Below are positions 17,856-26,327 of a stretch of 64,000 nucleotides of DNA, piece by piece (position 1 is the stretch's first letter; the number at the start of each line of letters is the position of its first letter). The position numbers and the translations under genes are program-made. Source of the stretch: Io17-Chloro-G2 sp034420695 (GTDB lineage Bacteria; Chloroflexota; Dehalococcoidia; Lucifugimonadales; UBA3495); assembly GCA_034420695.1 (NCBI GenBank), contig DAOULB010000015.1, forward strand, positions 52,294 to 116,293. The letters are read 5' to 3'. Under the pieces are notes generated by a model that worked only from the letters and a program-made list of their open reading frames with translations, had not been told where the DNA came from and searched no databases.

Positions 17856-19655
17856 TCACCAGCCGAACGCGTAGCCTATGTTGCCCTTGGGCGCCACCCC
17901 GCCTTGAATAACGCCCCTCTCCTTGTCCAAGCGGATCGCCATCACCTTTCCGTTGGACCAGCCATCGGTCATTTGCACTTGGTGGCCCCGCCTTCTTAAG
18001 CCTTCGATTGCCTGGCTTGGAATCCGGGATTCGGCCACCACCCGGGCCGGGTAGGCGGGCCGGGGGTAGAATGATGAGGGAAAGTGGGTAGTGTGCACCG
18101 TGGGAGCGTCCAAGGCTTCCTGGATGTCCATGCCGAAGTCTATGTAGTTCAGGAAGAACTGGGAAGTCCACTGCTCCTGCGCGTCGCCCCCTGGGGTACC
18201 GAACACCATGAAGGGTTCTCCTTCCCTGGTCACCAGGGTGGGTGTCAGGGTGGCCCTGGGCCGCTTATGAGGGGCCAAGGCATTGGGCCGGTTGGCGTTC
18301 AGGTAGAACATCTGGCCCCTGGTTCCTAGGGGAAATCCCAGCCCCTTAATGACCGGGGACGTGCCTATCCATCCTCCGGATGGAGTTGAGGCGACCATAT
18401 TCCCCTCCCGGTCCACGGCGTCCAAGTGGGTGGTGTCTCCGGTGTGGGCATGGTCCAGCCCCAGGTCTTGAATTTGTCCGGCAGCCACTCCCAATGCCAT
18501 CCGGTTGTCCTCGCCTACGTCCCGGAGGGCGTATTCCGGCATACCTTGGCCCAAGTCACCGGGACGCAGTTGCATTGAGGCTTCCCTTTCGATCATTTCC
18601 CGCCGCATCGAGGAATAGTCTTTGGACAAGAGAGTATCCAGCGGGACTTGGTCGAACTCCGGGTCTCCGTAATAGGCTTCCCGGTCGGCAAAGGCCAGCT
18701 TGAGAGATTCGATGTAGGTGTGAAGGTAGTCCGACGAGTTGTGCCCCAGCTCTTCCAACCGGAATCCCTCGACCAGTCCCAGCAGTTGCAGGAACACCGG
18801 CCCCTGGGTCCAGGATGGACACTTGTACACTTCAAGCCCCCGGTAGTCGCAGCTAATGGGTTCTTCCACTGTGGCCTGCCACTCGGCCAGGTCTTCGTAG
18901 GCCATCAGGGCCGTATGGGCCTTGCCGCTGGCGTCCTCCACCGGGTTGTTGCTGGCGAAATCGACTATGGCCTCGGCAATCGGCCCCTTGTAAAAGGCGT
19001 CCCTGGCGGCTTCGATTCCGGAAATCCTGCCCCGGCCTTTGGCTTGGTCTTCCGCTGCCGCCATCGTCTTCATTGCGTTGGCCAGCTCCGGGTTTCGGAT
19101 GACTTCGCCAACCTCTGGCACCCGGCCATTGGGGCAGTAAAGTGCTGCAGAAGTGGGATAGAGACTAAGGAACCGGTCCACCATGGGGAACAGCCGTTCC
19201 CTCAGCCGGGGATAGACGGGGAATCCATTCTCAGCCAGTTCAATAGCCGGTTGCAGGATCTGGGCAAAGCTCATGGTGCCGAACCTGGCTACAGCGGCGG
19301 CCCAAGTGTCCACCACCGCCGGCACGCAGGCCGGGAGATAGCCGTCGCCGGGAATAAGGTCGATTCCGTGTTCCCGGCACCAATCGATGGTGAAGCCCCG
19401 GGGGGACCAGCCCATGCCGCTGACCGCAAAGGTCTTGCCTTCTTTTGCAGAGTAGATGAGCGTGGGAGCCTCCCCCCCTATGCCGTTGCTGGCCGGTTCC
19501 AGGACGTTAAGGCAGAAGCACATGGCCGCAGCGGCGTCGATGGCATTGCCTCCCTGCTCCATGATCCGGAATCCTCCAGCGGTGGCGAGGTAGTGTCCCG
19601 ACGTGACCACCCCCCTGGTTCCCATGACTACCGGTCTGGTTGTGAATGCCGCCAT
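17856..19655 (-). CDS. Gamma-glutamyltransferase family protein
   Basis: This 599-residue N-terminal nucleophile hydrolase would cleave gamma-glutamyl bonds (glutathione or similar amides) or act as a related acylase. It begins VMGTRGVVTSGHYLATAGG and EQGGNAIDAAAAMCFCLNV, typical of the large subunit. The autoprocessing site is HTGDTTHLDAVDREGNMVA, where the Thr before HLDAVD would become the catalytic N-terminus of the small subunit. GTPGGDAQEQWTSQFFLNYI is the C-terminal family block. No signal peptide is seen, so it may be cytoplasmic, like several relatives that act on non-glutathione substrates. Confidence 0.9.
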   Translation of the reverse strand: MAAFTTRPVVMGTRGVVTSGHYLATAGGFRIMEQGGNAIDAAAAMCFCLNVLEPASNGIGGEAPTLIYSAKEGKTFAVSGMGWSPRGFTIDWCREHGIDLIPGDGYLPACVPAVVDTWAAAVARFGTMSFAQILQPAIELAENGFPVYPRLRERLFPMVDRFLSLYPTSAALYCPNGRVPEVGEVIRNPELANAMKTMAAAEDQAKGRGRISGIEAARDAFYKGPIAEAIVDFASNNPVEDASGKAHTALMAYEDLAEWQATVEEPISCDYRGLEVYKCPSWTQGPVFLQLLGLVEGFRLEELGHNSSDYLHTYIESLKLAFADREAYYGDPEFDQVPLDTLLSKDYSSMRREMIEREASMQLRPGDLGQGMPEYALRDVGEDNRMALGVAAGQIQDLGLDHAHTGDTTHLDAVDREGNMVASTPSGGWIGTSPVIKGLGFPLGTRGQMFYLNANRPNALAPHKRPRATLTPTLVTREGEPFMVFGTPGGDAQEQWTSQFFLNYIDFGMDIQEALDAPTVHTTHFPSSFYPRPAYPARVVAESRIPSQAIEGLRRRGHQVQMTDGWSNGKVMAIRLDKERGVIQGGVAPKGNIGYAFGW

Positions 19656-19945
19656 GCCTTCGCCTCCCTGTTTCCTCTGCCTCTTCGCATTTCAGGGTTG
19701 ATGACTGACGCCATTGTACCCCGCCCTGCAACCGCGCCGCTCTAGGGGCTCAGGGTCTTCTAGGACCACCTGTGGCGTGCCGTATCTCATTGGACCAGAC
19801 CCGAATTCCGAGGAAGGCCGGCTCTCGTTAAGCGCGTCCCGCTCTGGGCTTCCGGCTTAACGTGGAACCCGGAGGATCAGTGGAAAGGTGGATTGTGAGT
19901 GAGCGGCCGGCTTTTCGCACCGGCCGCTGTAAAGGGGGATTGCCT
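19656..19945. other. Intergenic stretch, nothing recognised
   Basis: No gene or clear RNA structure is seen between the GlcG-like gene and gamma-glutamyltransferase. Both are on the minus strand, so the promoter of the transferase may lie here. Confidence 0.4.
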
Positions 19946-20362
19946 TTAAGGCGTGGTGGACAAGCCAAGGGCTTGGATGCCCGCCAAGGAAGCATCCTCG
20001 TCTTCCTGCCCGGTGCCGCCGCTTCCGCCGACGGCGCCTATGAGTTCTCCATTGCGGTACACCGGCAAGGCTCCCTGGCCGGGAATCATGTGGCCGCCCT
20101 CCATGGCCATCAGACCCCGGAACACCGGAGAGAGGGCATTGTCGGTTAGCTCTCCGCTGGCCCGGCCGAAGCAGGAGGCTGCAACCGCCTTGGCCCTCGA
20201 TATTGGGGGTGTCCGCCATGATGCCCCGTCGGTGCGGAACATGGCTATCAGGTCCCCCCGGGGGTCCACCACGGAAACGCTCATTCTGGCTCCCATGGCT
20301 TCCACCTGGGCCTTGGCCGCCGCCAGTATTTGCTCTGCTTCTGCCAGGGTCAACGATGCCAT
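19946..20362 (-). CDS. GlcG/HbpS family heme-binding-like protein
   Basis: This 138-residue protein matches the GlcG/HbpS family (DUF336). It starts SLTLAEAEQILAAAKAQVEAMG, then SVSVVDPRGDLIAMFRTDGA, a helix SRAKAVAASCFGR, and GGLP-like strands PVYRNGELIGAVGGSGGTG with a following acidic helix. Members bind heme or degrade corrinoids, or are of unknown function; GlcG itself sits in glycolate operons. The gene lies just after the beta-lactamase-like hydrolase gene, 45 bp apart on the same strand. Confidence 0.85.
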   Translation of the reverse strand: MASLTLAEAEQILAAAKAQVEAMGARMSVSVVDPRGDLIAMFRTDGASWRTPPISRAKAVAASCFGRASGELTDNALSPVFRGLMAMEGGHMIPGQGALPVYRNGELIGAVGGSGGTGQEDEDASLAGIQALGLSTTP

Positions 20363-20407
20363 CCTTCTGCCTCCCTTGTCTGCGTTTGGGGTTGAGCGCC
20401 CTTCACC

Positions 20408-21508
20408 CTAGCTGCAGGCGGCCCTGACTGCTTGGCAAATTGCGGCCAACCGGGGGAAATTGGTCACGTCGGACCGGTAGCCGTTGGTGATATACGCCAT
20501 TGCCACTCCGGAGTCCGGGTCGGCCCAACCAATGGAAGTTCCTGCCCCGCCGTGGCCGAAGGTCGTGCTGGTGTCCGGGTCGGCCGGGGCCGAACGAGGG
20601 TCGCCCACCACCAAGCCCAAGGACCGACGCACGTGCCGGTCGTTGGTGACGTCCATGTCTTCAACTTGCACCTTGGTGACTTCGGCCACCGTTTCCGGTG
20701 CCAGGACCCGGACCCCGTCCAGGCTTCCTTGGCCCTGCATCATAGCGTAGAACCGGCCCAAGTCACTGGCGGTGGATATGCCGCCGCCTGCTGGCTGCAC
20801 CGCGCGGTGGGCTTCAGGCTGGTTGTAGGTATAGACTTGGCCGGGGCTGTCACAGTCCTCGGTGGCATGGAGGCGGGACACCCGGCCTTCCAGCTCTTCT
20901 GGCAACCCCAGGAAGGTGTCTTTCATGCCCAAGGGTCCGGTCAATTCCTCTTCGAAGAACCGCTTGAACGGGCGTCCGTCAATCCGTTGCACCAGCTCGG
21001 CAATCATCCAACCGAAGTTGCGGGCGTGGTAGGCCAGTACCTTACCCGGCTCGTAGATGGGCTTGGTCTGTTCCAAGGCGTTGACAATGAAGTCCCAGTC
21101 ACTCCATTTGTCCAGCGTGATTTCCGGCGGAGTGTCAGGGAAGCCCCCTTGGTGGTTCAAGATATGACGGATGGTAACCGTTTCCTTCCCGTTGCGTCCG
21201 AAGCCGGGCCAGTACTTGGACACCAGGTCGTCCCACTGGAACCGGCCCCGTTCCCAGAGAATGTGGAGGCAGGCCGCCGCCAGTGGTTTGGTGGACGAGA
21301 AGAGCACGAAGATGGTATCCCGGTTGACGGGTTTGCCGGCTTCGGCGTCAGCCTGTCCGCCGGCTGCGTCCAGCACCAGTTGGCCGTACCGGTATACCGC
21401 CAGGACCGCTCCTGGGTGCAAACCATCTGCAATTTGCTGCTGGAAGAGTTCCTCCACCCTTTCCAAGCCCTTCTGGTCCATCTGAACGCTGCTTGCCGTT
21501 ACCACCAT
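20408..21508 (-). CDS. Serine hydrolase of the beta-lactamase family (class C-like esterase)
   Basis: This 366-residue protein has the penicillin-binding fold. The nucleophile motif S-x-x-K is FSSTKPLAAACL, the Tyr motif appears as LAYHARNFGWMIAE, and the KTG-equivalent box is TTFGHGGAGTSIGW (HGG in place of KTG), which is typical of EstB-like esterases and D-aminopeptidase relatives rather than true beta-lactamases. It has no signal peptide and is likely an intracellular esterase or amidase. The ATG follows GGAGAAAAAAGT. Confidence 0.88.
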   Translation of the reverse strand: MVVTASSVQMDQKGLERVEELFQQQIADGLHPGAVLAVYRYGQLVLDAAGGQADAEAGKPVNRDTIFVLFSSTKPLAAACLHILWERGRFQWDDLVSKYWPGFGRNGKETVTIRHILNHQGGFPDTPPEITLDKWSDWDFIVNALEQTKPIYEPGKVLAYHARNFGWMIAELVQRIDGRPFKRFFEEELTGPLGMKDTFLGLPEELEGRVSRLHATEDCDSPGQVYTYNQPEAHRAVQPAGGGISTASDLGRFYAMMQGQGSLDGVRVLAPETVAEVTKVQVEDMDVTNDRHVRRSLGLVVGDPRSAPADPDTSTTFGHGGAGTSIGWADPDSGVAMAYITNGYRSDVTNFPRLAAICQAVRAACS

Positions 21509-21539
21509 ACTTTTTTCTCCGATTCTTCCTTGTTTCGCG

Positions 21540-21920
21540 TTATCCGCTGACCTGGAAACTCGTCAGGAGGGTTGCCGGCAGTTTGGTCAAGGTCTGGTTT
21601 TGAGGGTCTATCTCGATTCCCACGGCTTCAAGGGCAGTCACCCCAAGCAGCGCTTCGGAGTTTGGGTCCCCGAACACTACGGTGCAGCCTGCCAATTCGC
21701 CCATGAATTCAATCTGTGCTACCGCTACGTCCATGCGGGCGCGACTGCCGTCAGCCATTCTGTAGGTTTGCTGCACTTGGGGAGTTACACCAATGGCTTC
21801 TAGCCGTTGCCTGGGCACGACACAGTTAATGGCCCCTGTGTCAACCAGAAATTGCCCCTCCCAAGCCCGGTCCGGCTCAGCTGGGTTCCTCACCGTCGCA
21901 TTTACGCGGATTAGTCCCAC
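21540..21920 (-). CDS. Retroviral-type (clan AA) aspartyl protease family protein
   Basis: This 126-residue single-domain protein has the aspartyl protease signature FLVDTGAINCVVP at about residues 25-37 and the hydrophobic-hydrophobic-Gly element ALLGVTALEAVG near the C-terminus. Such short bacterial proteins would act as homodimers. The protease role of most is untested. The start is a GTG at 21920 with GAGGTG upstream. It lies 46 bp after the LLM monooxygenase gene on the same strand. Confidence 0.82.
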   Translation of the reverse strand: MGLIRVNATVRNPAEPDRAWEGQFLVDTGAINCVVPRQRLEAIGVTPQVQQTYRMADGSRARMDVAVAQIEFMGELAGCTVVFGDPNSEALLGVTALEAVGIEIDPQNQTLTKLPATLLTSFQVSG

Positions 21921-21966
21921 CGATTCACCTCGTTAGCTCCTCCGGTTTGACCAGCCGAACCGCTGG

Positions 21967-23166
21967 CTAATCCGTTTCGTACTCGTGCAGCTTGATCTCT
22001 TTCAGGGCCGGAATTACCTCTTTGCCCAGCAGTTCTATGGACCTCATGCAGTCCTGGTGGCCCATCGGCCCCTCGTTGCCGTATATCAGCAGGTAGCCGG
22101 GATTGAGGGTTTCCACCACCCAATTAAGCTTCTCGATGACCGAGTCGGGCGTGCCCACTACAATGGTCTTGTGCGCCTGTTGAAGCTCGTATGATTGCGG
22201 GTCACCGGCGTTGCCCGCAAACGCGCCGCTGGGCCGGCTCCTCTTGATCTGCAGGGCTTCCCGAGACTGGTAGCCGGGCGGGTCAACGTGCTCCCTGGGC
22301 CCCCGCTGCCGGTGACCCTCGGTCCACACAAAGTTGCGGCCAATCTCCTGGGCCTTTTCTTCGGTGTCGGCCACCAATACCTTCAGCAAATAGCCAAAGT
22401 GCTCGGGGCCCGGCTGGTAGCCTGCTTCGACGGCGGTGTCGATGTAGATTTGCTTCAGCCACTCGGTGGTCTCCATCACCGCGCCCAAGTTCATATACGG
22501 GTGGCCGTGCTTGGCCGCCCACACCACACTCTCCGGGCTCCCGGTGCCGGGGAACCAGATGTCCGGCCGGGGCTTCTGCATGGGCAGCACCCAAGGATTG
22601 ACCACCCGGTGGTGGTAGTACTTTCCTTCGTACCGGAAGGGGCCCGGCTGGGTCCAGCACTTTACGATCAGGTCGTGGGCCTCCTCGAAGCGCTCCCGGT
22701 TCTCCGTAGGATCGATGCCTCCCTGCAGGCTCTCCACTGCGCCGCCCCGCACGAACCCCGAGATAATCCGCCCGCCGGAGTAGCAGTCCAGCATGGCAAT
22801 CTCTTCGGCCATTCGGATGGGGTCGTTGATCGCGATTACGTTGCCCAAGATGGCGATCTTGGCATTCTTGGTGACCTTGGCGATGACGGCGGCATCCAAG
22901 TTCACCGCGGGCTTGCCGCACCAATAGGCTGCGTGGTGCTCGTTGGTCATTATTCCGTCAAAGCCCATTTCGTCGGCCCAGGCATACTGGTCGTGGTATT
23001 CCTGGTAGAGGACGTGGGCCTTGTCAGGGTCGAAGTGTGTATTGGGAAATCCCAAGCGCCCTGAATCAAATTGCTCCAACTGGCCCTCATTCACATAACC
23101 TTGGGGCTGCTCCGAGAACCAGTAAACCTCCACTTGGTCTTTTGGCCGGGCTAGCTGGTCAACCAT
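21967..23166 (-). CDS. LLM class flavin-dependent monooxygenase
   Basis: This 399-residue protein is the third luciferase-like monooxygenase of the window. It has MGFDGIMTNEHHAAY, IAILGNVIAINDPIRMAEEI, DCYSGGRIISGFVRG and PDIWFPGTGSPESVVWAAKHG. It resembles the 398-residue copy more than the 318-residue one in length and in the N-terminal NEHH motif. The ATG at 23166 is chosen because the upstream in-frame extension to 23400 is Arg-rich with no motif. The protein starts MVDQLARPKD. Confidence 0.9.
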   Translation of the reverse strand: MVDQLARPKDQVEVYWFSEQPQGYVNEGQLEQFDSGRLGFPNTHFDPDKAHVLYQEYHDQYAWADEMGFDGIMTNEHHAAYWCGKPAVNLDAAVIAKVTKNAKIAILGNVIAINDPIRMAEEIAMLDCYSGGRIISGFVRGGAVESLQGGIDPTENRERFEEAHDLIVKCWTQPGPFRYEGKYYHHRVVNPWVLPMQKPRPDIWFPGTGSPESVVWAAKHGHPYMNLGAVMETTEWLKQIYIDTAVEAGYQPGPEHFGYLLKVLVADTEEKAQEIGRNFVWTEGHRQRGPREHVDPPGYQSREALQIKRSRPSGAFAGNAGDPQSYELQQAHKTIVVGTPDSVIEKLNWVVETLNPGYLLIYGNEGPMGHQDCMRSIELLGKEVIPALKEIKLHEYETD

Positions 23167-23892
23167 GTCTGCCTCCTTGGAGTGTTGAACGCTTGGGGTG
23201 CTTGAAGTGAGAAAAGCATTAGCCGGTTTCCGTGCCCGCCGGTCCCTTCGACACGGCCCGCGGCCGTACTTGAACCGGCCCCTTGAAATCAAGCGCATTA
23301 TAGAACCCGCTCCCCCCTGAGACAAGCCGCGGGCTCTTGTGCGATGAAGCCTTCGGGTGTTTCCCGAATCAGGAGAACCAGGGGGTATAGCAGGGGGCAA
23401 AGGGGGGGTCTTAGGAGGAAGGGCGAGGAGAAAAGGAAGAGTTATTCCGCCTGGATACGGGGACCGTCCTGCCTCAAATCAGGCCTGACTTGTCCATGTT
23501 TGTCCCTAATCTGTCCAATTTTGTCCGCGTTTTGTACTAATTTGTCGAAGTTTGTCCCCGTTTGTCGTAGCTGACAGCTTTGAAATTTTGGAATTTTACG
23601 ACAAAAGGCGACATTTCCATTTTCGGCAAAAGAGGCGGGCGCAGGGCTGGGCCATCAAGGAGAACAGATATCCATGGCAACAACAATTGTAGGGAGGAGG
23701 GAACCTGGCAAGCAAGAGGCAAGTGTCAGTGAGGGCGCCGGTTCAGTGCGCCGATTGGGGGGTGAAAGGTCGGGCAAGGGTTAGGGGCTCGCAGGCGGCA
23801 AGACTCGGCAGAAATGTAGACTGGTGCAGGACGAAGGACGAGTTGCTAGGAAAAGCGTATGTACGGGTCGCCAGAGAAGAGACTAAGGGGTC
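23167..23892. other. Long intergenic region with helically phased TGTC repeats
   Basis: There is no gene of credible length. At 23491-23567 the core TGTCC, TGTC or TGTA recurs eight times at steps of 10 or 11 bases, usually preceded by TTT. The reverse strand reads as an array of GGACAAA-type words. A region of A/G-rich sequence follows to 23890. The array could be a multi-site protein-binding region. Confidence 0.5.
23491..23567. repeat. Array of eight TTTGTCC-like units at 10-11 bp spacing
   Basis: Cores start at 23491, 23501, 23512, 23522, 23533, 23543, 23553 and 23563. Spacing is 10, 11, 10, 11, 10, 10 and 10 bases, about one DNA turn. Flanks of the cores vary, so this is not a simple tandem repeat. 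One-turn phasing would place all copies on the same face of the helix. Confidence 0.7.
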
Positions 23893-24606
23893 TTAGGCAA
23901 GGGATTCCAGGAATTCCTCTATGGCCCGGTTGACTACCTCGGGCTGTTCGGCAGTGGGGAAGTGGCCTGCCCCGGAAAGCTTCATGTATCGAGAATCCGG
24001 CACGGCTTGGTGGATTTCCAGTTCGTATTCCGGCGGCTTGCCGGGGTCGTCTATGCCCCTGATCAGGAGAAGCGGGGCCTTGAGGGATTGGATGCGGTCC
24101 CGTACGTCGAATTCGTCAATCGTGACCAAGTCCCTGTACTGGGAAATCGGCCCCACGCGGCCGTGGCACTCCATGAGGTGCTCCCGCAGGTCCGGGTCGA
24201 TAAACATCATTGCGTGGCGCTGAAATTCCAGCCACTCCTGGTAAACCGCAAGGTCTTTGGCGGCGTTCAACCGCATTTCGAGAGTTCCGGCGGCTCGCTC
24301 CTTGGGCCGCATCGCCACTGTCATCAGGACCAGCGCCTTTACCTCTTCCGGATAGTCCAAGGCGTATTGCAGACCAATGCAAGCGCCGAGGGTGAAACCC
24401 ACCAGCACCAAGTCCCTGTTCCGCCCCTGCGACCAGAGCCAGCCCCTTACCCAGTCGGTGTACCGGGCAACGTCGGGGCATGGGTCCCCTTCCAAGTGGC
24501 CCGGCAGCGTGGGGGCCAAGCTTCCGGGGAAGTAGCTCAACTGGTTGACGAAGGAATCAGCGCAGCCGCCGGCCCCCGGCCCGTGGATGAAAACTAGTTG
24601 TGTCAT
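23893..24606 (-). CDS. Alpha/beta hydrolase
   Basis: This 237-residue protein starts with LVFIHGPGAGGCAD (oxyanion-hole HG). The nucleophile elbow would be LVGFTLGACIGLQYALDYPE, where G-x-S-x-G is replaced by G-F-T-L-G, so a Thr sits in place of the usual Ser. The catalytic Asp and His are plausible in LLIRGIDDPGKP and SGAGHFPTAEQPE. With Thr at the nucleophile position, the activity may be altered or lost. It is divergent from the FAD-oxidase gene. Confidence 0.82.
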   Translation of the reverse strand: MTQLVFIHGPGAGGCADSFVNQLSYFPGSLAPTLPGHLEGDPCPDVARYTDWVRGWLWSQGRNRDLVLVGFTLGACIGLQYALDYPEEVKALVLMTVAMRPKERAAGTLEMRLNAAKDLAVYQEWLEFQRHAMMFIDPDLREHLMECHGRVGPISQYRDLVTIDEFDVRDRIQSLKAPLLLIRGIDDPGKPPEYELEIHQAVPDSRYMKLSGAGHFPTAEQPEVVNRAIEEFLESLA

Positions 24607-24924
24607 GGCGAGGCCATTCTAGGCAGGTCTTTCCGGAGGGTCAAGGGCAGCCACGGTCCCCTAAGATTCCAAGGATGATGTAGTGAATGCCCCGCAAAAA
24701 TGGTGGGCAGGAGTCCTCTTCGCGGCATGAATGTCGATATGGTCGTCGGTCTTCTGCAGGTAGAGGACTACAAAGGCCGCGACCGACCGGTCCTTCGTAT
24801 ACCGCTGAAAGGGTGAAGCGCGCTTTGGTCTCTTTTCCTGAGCTTGGGGCCAAGGTACTATGTAGCTGCCGGGATCTCGGTTTTTCGACAATGCTATTCT
24901 CAGCCCGTTTGTGTCGGGAGGGCC
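24607..24924. other. Intergenic stretch between divergent genes
   Basis: No gene is seen. This 318-bp spacer separates the minus-strand hydrolase from the plus-strand FAD-oxidase gene and should hold both promoters. The coding frame of the oxidase is open upstream to 24844, but the ribosome binding site before 24925 argues against a longer protein. Confidence 0.4.
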
Positions 24925-26313
24925 ATGCTGCACCAACCCATCTTGAAGGAATTGGAAGACTTGGTGGGCTCCGGGAACGTGCTGACCAGTGAGTATAATC
25001 TCGACCGCTACTCCGGAGACGCCCTGAACCCATTTCGGGCTTTTGGAGCGGAGGAGACCTTTGAACGGTTGGCCGATGCCGTGGTGCGCCCTGCAAGCGC
25101 CGAGGAGGTCTCGCAAGTAATTCTCTTGGCCAACCGGGAGAGCATCCCGGTGGTTCCCTACGGAGGTGGCACCGGCGTCATGGGCGCCGCCCTGCCGGTG
25201 CGGGGCGGGATAGTGATGGACCTGAAGCGCATGAACCGCGTCCTGTCGATCAACCCCGCAGACCTGACCACAGAAGTCGAGCCCGGCGTCGTATTGCAGG
25301 ACTTGGTGGACGCCTTGGCCGAGCATGGGCTGATGCCCGGCCACGACCCGTACAGCGTCCCCATCGCCACCGTGGCCGGAGCCATATCCACCAACGGCGT
25401 GGGCTACCGCGCCGCCGCTTACGGGCCCATGGGTAGCCAGGTGGTTTCCTTGGAGGTGGTGCTTCCCGACGGGAGAATCATGTCCACCAGGCCGGTCCCC
25501 AAGTATTCCTCCGGCCCCAACCTGAACCACCTCTTTATCGGCAGCGAGGGAGTGTACGGGGTCATCACCCGGGCCACCGTCCAAGTTTATCGCCTGCCCG
25601 AGGCCAGGTCATTCAGCGCGGTGGACTTCGACAGCTTCGACCAAGGGTTCGAAGGAGCGGCGGAACTCCTGGCCTTGGGCATCCGCCCCACCCTGCTGGA
25701 CCTGTCCGAAGATGGAGAAGGAATCCGGCTCCACCTGCTGTTCGAGGGGTTCAAGGAAGGGGTGGCTGCGCAGGACCGGCGATCCCTGGAAGTCTTGTCT
25801 GCCATTGGCGGGCGGCCGGTAGGCCCGGAGCCCACCAAATCCTATTGGCGGGAGCGGCACAGCTCGGGTCATAATTACAAGAGAACATCCTTGGGCCGCC
25901 CTCGGAAGGAGCGATGGCAGCGTTGGGGTGGGCGTAGCATGGACTACCTTCACATGGCCTTGCCGCTGTCCAAAGTGCTGGACTACCGCCGCCGATGTGA
26001 CGAAATCATGGCCAACAGCGGGGTGAGGGTAACCGAGTACGCCATCTGGAGCCGTCCGGAGTTGTTCTCCATGCTGGTCAGGCCGGTGAACGGAGCGGGC
26101 GTCAATTTCCGGGAGGACCTCGCCGCCGTGGTTGAGCAGGTCGTGACCCTGGCCCAGGACATGGGCGGCATCATGGAGTACTGCCACGGTGTGGGGGTAA
26201 AGTACAATCACCTGCTGGCCCGTGAGGCAGGCGTCGGCCATCAGGTAATGGCGGCCATTAAGCAGACCCTGGATCCGGCCAACGTCCTGAATCCGGGAAA
26301 ACTGGGGCTTTAA
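24925..26313 (+). CDS. FAD-binding oxidase (GlcD / D-2-hydroxyacid dehydrogenase type)
   Basis: This 462-residue flavoprotein has the PCMH fold of GlcD and D-lactate dehydrogenases. The FAD-binding segment reads PVVPYGGGTGVMG, then VMDLKRMNRVL, HDPYSVPIATVAGAISTNGVG, and FIGSEGVYGVITRATVQVYR. The C-terminus ends DPANVLNPGKLGL, the family's typical last segment. It would oxidise a 2-hydroxyacid such as D-lactate or glycolate to the oxoacid. Start at 24925 follows GGGAGGGCC. The acetamidase gene follows 14 bp later, so the two are probably co-transcribed. Confidence 0.92.
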   Translation: MLHQPILKELEDLVGSGNVLTSEYNLDRYSGDALNPFRAFGAEETFERLADAVVRPASAEEVSQVILLANRESIPVVPYGGGTGVMGAALPVRGGIVMDLKRMNRVLSINPADLTTEVEPGVVLQDLVDALAEHGLMPGHDPYSVPIATVAGAISTNGVGYRAAAYGPMGSQVVSLEVVLPDGRIMSTRPVPKYSSGPNLNHLFIGSEGVYGVITRATVQVYRLPEARSFSAVDFDSFDQGFEGAAELLALGIRPTLLDLSEDGEGIRLHLLFEGFKEGVAAQDRRSLEVLSAIGGRPVGPEPTKSYWRERHSSGHNYKRTSLGRPRKERWQRWGGRSMDYLHMALPLSKVLDYRRRCDEIMANSGVRVTEYAIWSRPELFSMLVRPVNGAGVNFREDLAAVVEQVVTLAQDMGGIMEYCHGVGVKYNHLLAREAGVGHQVMAAIKQTLDPANVLNPGKLGL

Positions 26314-26327
26314 CAGGGAGGAGTCAG

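Noticed and set aside
23400..23900. CRISPR array from repeated TTTGTCC
   Set aside because: Units are 10-11 bases with no spacers, so this is not a CRISPR array.
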